A stretch of 64,000 nucleotides of DNA from M2408 sp040386975 (lineage in GTDB: Bacteria; Bacteroidota; Bacteroidia; Flavobacteriales_D; Crocinitomicaceae). The notes below the pieces were generated by a model, which worked only from the letters and a program-made list of their open reading frames with translations, had not been told where the DNA came from and did not search any database. Below, piece after piece: positions 33,963 through 40,757 of this stretch; within the stretch, counting starts at the first letter, position 1; every line of letters begins with the position of its first letter. Where the stretch lies: NCBI GenBank assembly GCA_040386975.1, contig JAZKEO010000008.1, forward strand, positions 1-64,000, written 5' to 3'. The translations under genes were made by a program, and so were the position numbers.

Positions 33963-35360
33963 TTATTTAAATTGTGTCTTTTTTATCCAGTCTCGAATGA
34001 TTTCCATCACTTCCAAGGAAAATGTTTCCTCAATAATAGCGTATTCGTTAACAGAACCTGTTTCACAATGTTGAAATAAATGATTCAAATCAGGCATAAT
34101 ATACGTATAAACATTCTTATTGTTGGTTTCTTTAACCGATTTACGAATTCCATCTAAATTTTCAATAGCTGAAACTTGGCAATCTTTTGTTCCGTTAAAA
34201 GCTAAAATTGGAATGTCAATTTGTTTCAAATAAAATTCAGGGTTAAACCTTATAAAATAGCGAAACCAAGGAGTAAGCATGGTTTGCGTCAATTTAGGTA
34301 AATCGTCAACAATTTCTTTTGCTATTTCTTCTGGCATAGAATGGACATGGTCTTTTACAATTTCTTCAATCAAGATTTTTGCTTTTTCATTATCGTCTTC
34401 TGAGAGTAAAATATCATAGAATTTTCGATTTAATTCTTGACTCACCTTAATTTCTTCTTCTGAAATACCACCCAATCTCGAAACAACTTCAGTTTGTTTG
34501 AGCATTAATTGATCCATCGGAACACCTGGCCCAGCTAAAAGAACAACAAAACGAACTTGTGTGTCGGCCACAGCAACCATTGGAGCAACCATTCCCCCTT
34601 CACTGTGACCAATAATTCCAATTTTGTTTTCATCAATCTTTTTTATATTTTTCAAATAAAGAAATGCTGCTTGTGCATCATAAGCAAAATTTGTGGTAGT
34701 TGCACTTTGAAAATTACCTTTCGACTTTCCAACACCGCGGTCATCATACCTTAAAACGGCAATTCCATTTTTAGTCAGAAAATCAGCTAAAACTAGAAAA
34801 GGTTTGTGATTTAAAAGCTCTTCATTTCTATTTTGAGGACCAGATCCACTTACTAAAACAACAGCAGGAAAAGGGCCTTTTCCTCTAGGAATTGTTAGTG
34901 TACCAGATAATTCAACCTTATCAATCTCATTAAAAAAAGTAACTTCTTTTTGCTTGTAAAAAACAAAACCATCCGGTTCTTGAGGTCGAAGAGGCTTTTT
35001 ATTTATTGGAATTACACTCTTCCCAAGGTTCAAAACGGTTGAAACACCAGCCTGCTTCAAAAAACCTTTAATCGAATCTTTTGAATGATTTTCTCCTTCA
35101 TAAATAATTCCGAAAGTACTCATGTCAAAAATAACTTTTTTGCTAACGTAACTCACAAAGTTCAATTTCAAACCAAAAGCTCCTTGATCAGGACTATCCA
35201 TTGTACCAATAAGAAGTCCATTTTTTTCTTCAATATGAAAAACGATTTTTAATTTTGAGCCTGGTGTATTTAAAATACCCGACCAATCCCCAACAATAGA
35301 TTGAGCATTTGTACTAAGGTAAAAAAGCACAGAAAATAAAAGAAAAATGTATTTTTTCAT
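33963..35360 (-). CDS. Secreted alpha/beta hydrolase
   Basis: 465 residues with a signal peptide (about 1-19, ending STNAQ). An N-terminal beta domain (about 20-130, GDWSGILNTPGSKLKIVFHI) is followed by an alpha/beta hydrolase. The nucleophile elbow is GHSEGG, the oxyanion-strand segment is VVLVSGSGPQNR, and acid/His candidates lie in NGTKDCQV and MPDLNHLFQH. It is similar to Bacteroidota peptidase/esterase-like S9-type hydrolases. It begins the minus-strand run down to 30277. TAACTTTG at 35363-35370 lies only 2 nt before its ATG. Confidence 0.9.
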   Translation of the reverse strand: MKKYIFLLFSVLFYLSTNAQSIVGDWSGILNTPGSKLKIVFHIEEKNGLLIGTMDSPDQGAFGLKLNFVSYVSKKVIFDMSTFGIIYEGENHSKDSIKGFLKQAGVSTVLNLGKSVIPINKKPLRPQEPDGFVFYKQKEVTFFNEIDKVELSGTLTIPRGKGPFPAVVLVSGSGPQNRNEELLNHKPFLVLADFLTKNGIAVLRYDDRGVGKSKGNFQSATTTNFAYDAQAAFLYLKNIKKIDENKIGIIGHSEGGMVAPMVAVADTQVRFVVLLAGPGVPMDQLMLKQTEVVSRLGGISEEEIKVSQELNRKFYDILLSEDDNEKAKILIEEIVKDHVHSMPEEIAKEIVDDLPKLTQTMLTPWFRYFIRFNPEFYLKQIDIPILAFNGTKDCQVSAIENLDGIRKSVKETNNKNVYTYIMPDLNHLFQHCETGSVNEYAIIEETFSLEVMEIIRDWIKKTQFK

Positions 35361-35430
35361 ATCAAAGTTAAAGATAATAAAATTCTTTAATTTAGATTAG
35401 AAACTATAAAAAAACTAAGTAAAATTTAAG

Positions 35431-36489
35431 TTATGAATTCAAAAAATACATTTGTCCATTTCGAATCGACAAATTAGTCGGGAAATTTTCAAGATATAAA
35501 CTCCCAGTACCAAGTCCTTGATGTAAATCATTTTTATAAATTGAGGTCAATTGTGCAATAGCATTTAAAGCAATATTCGATTCTAAAGCTGATGTCATCC
35601 ACCACGGAATATTTCGTTCAGTAGCCAGATTTATCCATTCTTGCGTTCCAATAATCCCTCCATGTAAACTTGGTTTTAGAATAATGAATTGTGGCTTTAT
35701 TGTTTCGAGAAGTTTGATTTTTTCTACTTTTTCATTTACGCCAATTAATTCTTCATCCAAAGCAATTGGGAGTTTAGTTTTTAAACATAATTCAGCCATT
35801 TCATTCCAATTCCCCGCTTTAACAGGTTGCTCGATTGAATGCAAATCTAATAGTGCTAATTTCTCAAGAAGTATTTCAGCATTTTTAGTTGAAAAAGCAC
35901 CATTTGCATCCACACGAAGAATTAATTCTTTTTTTGAAAACCGTTTTCTTAATTGCTCTAAAATGTTAAACTCTTCTTCAAAATTCAAAGCTCCAATTTT
36001 CATTTTAATACAGGAAAAACCTACTTGTAATTTCTCTTCAATCTGTTCTTGAATAAAGGCTTCATTTCCCATCCAAATTAAACCATTTATTGGAATACTT
36101 GCTTTTCCTTGAGTGAATTTTGTGTCAAAAAACAATTGTTTTCCTCCATTTTTTAAATCTATAAAAGCCGTTTCGAGTCCAAATAAAATGGAAGGGAAAT
36201 TTTTTAATTCAGAAAGAAGTGTTGTAAACTCAGTAAAATCGTTTTCTAAATTTACTTTTGAAATGAATTCTTTTAAGAACAAGTCCAGATTCTTTTCATA
36301 AGAAATTTCATCTTTGAAATCAGGAGACAAACCTTCAATGATGCTACATTCTCCAAGTCCAAAAACTTTCTGGTTATTGACATTCCACAATTTAATGAAC
36401 CAAGCCAATTTCTGAGTTAAAATTCCTCGACTTGTTCCACTTGGAGTTTTAAATTGAAAGATTTTTTTTTCTATGGAATAGTTTAGCAT
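35431..36489 (-). CDS. menC: o-Succinylbenzoate synthase (enolase superfamily)
   Basis: 352 residues from the ATG at 36489, 1 nt after the menA stop; the frame extends to 36537 inside menA and is rejected. MenC dehydrates SHCHC to o-succinylbenzoate in menaquinone synthesis. Enolase-superfamily residues are visible: KMKIG (catalytic Lys pair), RVDANGAF (metal Asp), SIEQP (metal Glu), LDEELIG (metal) and, later, ILKPSLHGG with a Lys. An OSBS/NSAR enzyme cannot be separated by sequence alone, but the adjacency to menA decides for menC. Confidence 0.93.
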   Translation of the reverse strand: MLNYSIEKKIFQFKTPSGTSRGILTQKLAWFIKLWNVNNQKVFGLGECSIIEGLSPDFKDEISYEKNLDLFLKEFISKVNLENDFTEFTTLLSELKNFPSILFGLETAFIDLKNGGKQLFFDTKFTQGKASIPINGLIWMGNEAFIQEQIEEKLQVGFSCIKMKIGALNFEEEFNILEQLRKRFSKKELILRVDANGAFSTKNAEILLEKLALLDLHSIEQPVKAGNWNEMAELCLKTKLPIALDEELIGVNEKVEKIKLLETIKPQFIILKPSLHGGIIGTQEWINLATERNIPWWMTSALESNIALNAIAQLTSIYKNDLHQGLGTGSLYLENFPTNLSIRNGQMYFLNS

Positions 36490-36490
36490 T

Positions 36491-37396
36491 TTATTTCGCA
36501 AGTAATACTCCAAACATAAAAAATAAAGAGATAGCAAAAGTTGAAAGTGCCACTTTTTTTAATTCTGGATCAAAATCTTTTTCATTTTTAGTCTGCATCA
36601 CGATTCTGATGTGGTAAAACAAATACAAAGTCGGAACAAAAGCTAAATAAAGTGTTTGATTATTTAAGTTTTTAACGAAAATCAAAAGTGAAATGATTGC
36701 TCCTAAAATCAAAAAACTGTGATACATTTTTGCCCAATTTGGCCCAATTTTCACAACCAAAGTGTTTTTTCCGAATTTTTTATCGTTGATTCTATCGCGC
36801 ATATTGTTCAAATTCAACACTGCTGTACTTAATAAACCAATAGTAACTGCTGGCAAAATATTTATCCAATCAAAAGATTTTGAATAAAACGAATAAACTC
36901 CCAAAACGCTTACTAAACCGAAAAATATGAAAACAAAAATATCGCCAAAACCATGATAACCATAAGCTTTTTTGCCAATTGTATAGGTAATTGCTGCTAA
37001 AACACATAAAATTGCTAAAACACCATAAAAAAGTAAAATGTTAAAAGAGAGTTTTTGTGTTCCGAAATAAATTAAAATTCCAGCGGAAATAAAAGACAAA
37101 ATGGAAAATAAAATAACGGCGGATTTCATTTGTTTTTGAGAAATTTCACCTGATTGAACTGCTCGCATTGGACCAACACGCTCTGCATTGTCTGTTCCTT
37201 TTTGACTATCTCCTAAATCATTGGCTAAATTTGAAACAAGCTGAAATAAAACTGTCGTAGAAAGTGCTAAACAGAAAATTGTCGCGTCCCAAAAACCATT
37301 ATAATAAGCAATAAAAGTTCCGAAAATGATTCCTGAAATCGATAAAGGCAAAGTTCGTAGGCGGAAAGCATTGATCCACGATTTTGTTTTTGACAT
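36491..37396 (-). CDS. menA: 1,4-dihydroxy-2-naphthoate polyprenyltransferase
   Basis: 301 residues, a UbiA-family integral membrane protein with about 8-9 helices. It attaches the polyprenyl chain to DHNA, giving demethylmenaquinone. The two Asp-rich motifs are NLANDLGDSQKG (about 60-70) and NMRDRINDKKFGKNTL. It is followed after 1 nt by menC, so the two menaquinone genes form an operon. An 85-nt dispersed repeat lies upstream. Confidence 0.95.
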   Translation of the reverse strand: MSKTKSWINAFRLRTLPLSISGIIFGTFIAYYNGFWDATIFCLALSTTVLFQLVSNLANDLGDSQKGTDNAERVGPMRAVQSGEISQKQMKSAVILFSILSFISAGILIYFGTQKLSFNILLFYGVLAILCVLAAITYTIGKKAYGYHGFGDIFVFIFFGLVSVLGVYSFYSKSFDWINILPAVTIGLLSTAVLNLNNMRDRINDKKFGKNTLVVKIGPNWAKMYHSFLILGAIISLLIFVKNLNNQTLYLAFVPTLYLFYHIRIVMQTKNEKDFDPELKKVALSTFAISLFFMFGVLLAK

Positions 37397-37437
37397 AATT
37401 TTTAAAATAACGGGACTTCAAAAAAATGCTTTTTCTT

Positions 37438-37522
37438 CGTTGAACTTCAATTTTAAAACGCTCATTTACACGAATAAACTCACTTTTTAAAATCTTGTCC
37501 GCCTAAAAAAATCTATTTTTTA
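37438..37522 (+). repeat. 85-nt dispersed intergenic repeat, copy B
   Basis: Same orientation as 13546-13630 with about seven differences, including the closing palindrome (CTAAAAAA/TTTTTTAG, 37503-37523). It lies between the stop of the NarL-type regulator gene and the menA start (both minus strand). Confidence 0.8.
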
Positions 37523-37592
37523 GAATCCCCTATAACTTTTTTTGTAAAATTACTTAGAAAAGAGCAAAAAAGGGAATTATTTTTACTTTTTT

Positions 37593-38246
37593 TCAAACCA
37601 AACGCTGCTTAGTCGCTTTTTGAATTGCTTCAACTTTATTGTGTACCTGAAGTTTTTGGTAAATATTTTCGATGTGTTTTCTAACTGTTGCTGGCGAAAT
37701 ATTTAAAAAATCGGCAATTTGTTTGTAGTCAAACCCTTTGCACAATTGATTCAAAACATCTAATTCGCGTGAAGTCAAATTAGTTTTTTCTTCCGAACTC
37801 AAATCTTCTGTAATTTCAAGTGGATTTCTCAATAAACGCATTGCTTTCAAGGCAATTCCTGCAGACATTGGAGCACCACCTTGTAAAATATCTTGAATTC
37901 CTTCTAATAGTTTTTTTGGCGGTTCATCTTTTAAAATATATCCATTTGCTCCCGCTTGAATAGCTTTAAAAATGTGCGTTTCATCATCCAAAACCGTCAA
38001 CATGATAATTTTTATGTGTGGAAAACGCTGTGTTACAATCTCGGTAGCTTGAATTCCGTCCATTTCCGGCATTTGAATATCCATTAAAATCACATCCACA
38101 TTTGAATCTTCTTCGAGTTTGGAAATCAAATCCTTACCATTAATTCCACGAAACTTATAGCGCAATTGTGTAGGGAAAAAACCTAATTTTTCTTCAATAC
38201 TTTTTGCTAATAAAGAATTATCTTCTGCTACGGCGATTTTTATCAT
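37593..38246 (-). CDS. NarL/LuxR-type response regulator
   Basis: 217 residues. The receiver domain has the acidic pair AEDN at 8-10 and the phospho-Asp at Asp56 (VILMDIQMPEMDG). A LuxR-type helix-turn-helix lies at about 150-212 (LTSRELDVLNQL, then DYKQIADFLNISPATVRKHI). No sensor kinase is adjacent, so it is an orphan here. Target genes are unknown. Confidence 0.93.
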   Translation of the reverse strand: MIKIAVAEDNSLLAKSIEEKLGFFPTQLRYKFRGINGKDLISKLEEDSNVDVILMDIQMPEMDGIQATEIVTQRFPHIKIIMLTVLDDETHIFKAIQAGANGYILKDEPPKKLLEGIQDILQGGAPMSAGIALKAMRLLRNPLEITEDLSSEEKTNLTSRELDVLNQLCKGFDYKQIADFLNISPATVRKHIENIYQKLQVHNKVEAIQKATKQRLV

Positions 38247-38268
38247 GTTTCGTTGTTTTAATGTTTTA

Positions 38269-38276
38269 CAAATCTA
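38269..38276 (-). promoter_or_regulatory. -7 box of NarL-type regulator
   Basis: Minus-strand TAGATTTG lies 22 nt before the ATG at 38246. Confidence 0.5.
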
Positions 38277-38357
38277 GGCAAGTTCCAATAACAAAGCTAT
38301 ACGTCAAGTGCCCTATTATGATTTTAAAATTACGAAAAAATTCTTCAAAAAGTTTTG

Positions 38358-38365
38358 TAATTTTG
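38358..38365 (+). promoter_or_regulatory. -7 box of nadC, 5 nt before the ATG
   Basis: TAATTTTG ends at 38365 with the ATG at 38371, implying a leaderless or nearly leaderless message. It excludes the longer upstream start at 38308. Confidence 0.55.
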
Positions 38366-38370
38366 CATTT

Positions 38371-39207
38371 ATGTTTGAAGAATTAATAAAAGAAGCTTTT
38401 AGAGAGGATATTGGAGATGGAGATCATTCATCTTTAGCTTGTGTACCAGAAAATGCTAAAGGAAAAGCGAAATTAATCGTTAAAGATAATGGTATTTTAG
38501 CAGGAGTTGAACTTGCAAAAGAAATTTTCAAATACTACGACAAAAATCTAGAAATCAAGGTTTTTATCCAAGATGGTTCTGAGGTGAAAGTCGGAGATAT
38601 TGCTTTTGAAATTAGTGGTTCCTCGCGTTCTATTTTAGCAACTGAAAGGCTAGTTTTAAACTTCATGCAACGTATGAGTGGGATAGCTACTCAAACAAAT
38701 AAAATTGTACGTTTAGTTTCTGCTTATCCAACACGAATTTTAGACACTAGAAAAACGACTCCAGGCTTACGTTTGATTGAAAAATGGGCAGTTCGAATTG
38801 GTGGTGGACACAATCACAGAATCGGCTTGTATGACATGATTATGTTAAAAGATAATCACATCGATTATGCGGGCGGAATCAAAAAAGCGATTACTCAAAC
38901 ACACGAATACTTAAAATCTTCAGGGAAAGACTTAAAAATTGAAGTAGAAGTTCGAAACGAAGAAGAATTAAATGAAGTCTTAGAAATCGGTGGAGTAAAC
39001 CGTATCATGTTGGATAATTTTTCTCCAGAAAGAATTGAAAAAGCACTTAAAATTATTCCGAAAATCTACGAAGTTGAAGCTTCGGGAGGAATTACAATTG
39101 ATAATATTGATGCTTACGCAAAAACAGAAGTGGATTTCATTTCAATTGGAGCCTTGACGCACAGTTTTAAAAGTTTGGACATGAGCTTAAAAGCTGACTT
39201 TAAATAG
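38371..39207 (+). CDS. nadC: Nicotinate-nucleotide pyrophosphorylase (carboxylating)
   Basis: 278 residues from the ATG at 38371, the usual NadC length and N-terminus (EELIKEAFREDIGDGDHSS). It converts quinolinate and PRPP to nicotinate mononucleotide in de novo NAD synthesis. Key segments are TRKTTPGLRLIEKWAVRIGG, GGHNHRIGLYDMIMLKDNHI and EASGGITIDNI. The 21 extra codons upstream encode a Lys/Phe-rich run not found in the family. Confidence 0.95.
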   Translation: MFEELIKEAFREDIGDGDHSSLACVPENAKGKAKLIVKDNGILAGVELAKEIFKYYDKNLEIKVFIQDGSEVKVGDIAFEISGSSRSILATERLVLNFMQRMSGIATQTNKIVRLVSAYPTRILDTRKTTPGLRLIEKWAVRIGGGHNHRIGLYDMIMLKDNHIDYAGGIKKAITQTHEYLKSSGKDLKIEVEVRNEEELNEVLEIGGVNRIMLDNFSPERIEKALKIIPKIYEVEASGGITIDNIDAYAKTEVDFISIGALTHSFKSLDMSLKADFK

Positions 39208-39239
39208 AAGTTAGACGAAAGACAATAGACTTAAGACTT
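39208..39239 (+). repeat. AAGACTT-type intergenic repeat, copy 3
   Basis: AAGTTAGACGAAAGACAATA followed by GACTTAAGACTT is made of the same words as 656-693 and the complement of 29331-29365. It fills the gap between the convergent nadC and membrane-protein genes. Confidence 0.45.
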
Positions 39240-39598
39240 TATTCATCGAGTAAATCATCATTTTTTTTATCTTTACTTAAAGGATTGTAAAAATAAGATA
39301 AGCCAACAACTAACATTCCACCTATTAAAATGAATTGATTCAGGGAATTATTTTGAATTTTAAAAATTAAACCAATAAATATAATAACTGTTCCAGCCCA
39401 AAAAATGAGGTTATTCTCCGACTTTGAATCATAACGAAAAGCGAGTAAATTCATCAAAAGTGCTATTCCTCCAAAAACGATAATTCCATATTTTGCATTT
39501 GTTTTAGAGATAAAAACACTTAAATAATTAGTAAAAACTCCAATCGCAAGTATAAATGCTATTGCAAAACAAATCGAGGCAATTCTTTTGTAAATCAT
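39239..39598 (-). CDS. Small membrane protein of unknown function
   Basis: 119 residues with four predicted membrane helices (about 6-25, 39-56, 64-82 and 88-106) and a charged cytoplasmic tail (KDKKNDDLLDE). No family is recognised. Its start overlaps the MazG-like gene by 4 nt (ATGA), so the two are translationally coupled. Confidence 0.75.
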   Translation of the reverse strand: MIYKRIASICFAIAFILAIGVFTNYLSVFISKTNAKYGIIVFGGIALLMNLLAFRYDSKSENNLIFWAGTVIIFIGLIFKIQNNSLNQFILIGGMLVVGLSYFYNPLSKDKKNDDLLDE

Positions 39599-39924
39599 TT
39601 TTTTAATTTTTCGTTATTTTTATGTCTGTCGAAATCTCTATTGGTTTTCTTTTCAAGATTGCGTTTCATGGCTTCCTCTAAATCAATTCCTGTTTGGTTT
39701 GCAATACAAGTCAAAACGAATAAAACATCTGCGAGTTCGTCACCCAAATCTTTGTTTTTATCCGATTCTTTCTCACTTTGTTCACCGTAACGTCGCGACA
39801 TTATACGAGCAACTTCTCCAACTTCCTCAGTCAAAATCGCCATATTTGTTAATTCATTGAAATAACGAACTCCATGTTCTTTTATCCATGTATCAACTAT
39901 TTGTTGTGTTTCTTTTAAAGTCAT
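39595..39924 (-). CDS. MazG-like nucleotide pyrophosphohydrolase
   Basis: 109 residues, a single all-alpha MazG/dUTPase-like domain. The metal-binding motif is EEVGEVAR (ExxE) with DELADVLF (ExxD) about 35 residues later. It probably hydrolyses non-canonical or excess nucleoside triphosphates (house-cleaning). It is coupled by overlap to a four-helix membrane protein. Confidence 0.9.
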   Translation of the reverse strand: MTLKETQQIVDTWIKEHGVRYFNELTNMAILTEEVGEVARIMSRRYGEQSEKESDKNKDLGDELADVLFVLTCIANQTGIDLEEAMKRNLEKKTNRDFDRHKNNEKLKK

Positions 39925-39999
39925 TTTTTAGATCTAAAGTCTTCTAGAATTAATCAAAAAGGTTAAAGTTAATCAAAAATCAAACTCAAATTTTGTTTT

Positions 40000-40752
40000 T
40001 CAATTCAAACCCAAACGTTTTTGAATTTCTGCTGCTTTTTCACTTGAAAATTGCACTTCCAATTTGTTTTTCATGAGTAAATGCCCACCATCTGATTTTA
40101 CATATTCTACAATTTCATTGAGATTGGCAATAAAAGATTTGTGACATCTAAAAAAATGATAAAACTGATTTGTTGCCTCTTCAAAATGCTTTAAGCCTTT
40201 ACTACTAACGATTTTCTCACCGGAATTCATGTAAATTTCAGTATATGCTCCATCAGCTTTGAAAAAAGAGATTTCATCAATTTTAAGTAATCGAATTGAA
40301 CTTACTGTGTGAATCGCAATTTTTTTATTTAATAAAGAATGAAGATTGTTTTGTAAAGCAGATTTTTGTTCGTGAGAAATTTTATTTTTAAACTTCACAA
40401 AACGATTCACGCTATTTTCTAATTCTTGCGTTTCAATTGGTTTTAAAATGTAATCAATTGCTGAAAGTTTAAAAGCATCAATTGCATAATGATTGTAGGC
40501 TGTTGTGAAAATTATAGAAAAATTAATGTCATTTTCATCAAAGAAATCAAGTAATTCTAAGCCACTATGTCCAGGCATCTCAATATCTAAAAAAACCAAA
40601 TCAGGTTTGTATTTATGAATTGCTTTGATCGCATTTGGCAAATCAACGCAGGTTTCACAAATTTGAATTTCAGGACAAAACTCTTCAATCATTCCTTGAA
40701 GAAGAGCTCTTGCCATTTTTTCATCGTCAACTATAATTGCTTTAAATTTCAT
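40000..40752 (-). CDS. LytTR-type response regulator
   Basis: 250 residues. Receiver domain (VDDEKMARALL, phospho-Asp56 in LVFLDIEMPG) and a LytTR DNA-binding domain at about 145-250 (HTVSSIRLLKIDEISFF, FYHFFRCHKSFIANLNEI). It starts 5 nt after the stop of the sensor kinase gene, so the pair forms a two-component system. Likely regulated genes are nearby or encode surface functions, but no binding site could be identified. Confidence 0.94.
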   Translation of the reverse strand: MKFKAIIVDDEKMARALLQGMIEEFCPEIQICETCVDLPNAIKAIHKYKPDLVFLDIEMPGHSGLELLDFFDENDINFSIIFTTAYNHYAIDAFKLSAIDYILKPIETQELENSVNRFVKFKNKISHEQKSALQNNLHSLLNKKIAIHTVSSIRLLKIDEISFFKADGAYTEIYMNSGEKIVSSKGLKHFEEATNQFYHFFRCHKSFIANLNEIVEYVKSDGGHLLMKNKLEVQFSSEKAAEIQKRLGLN

Positions 40753-40757
40753 TATTA

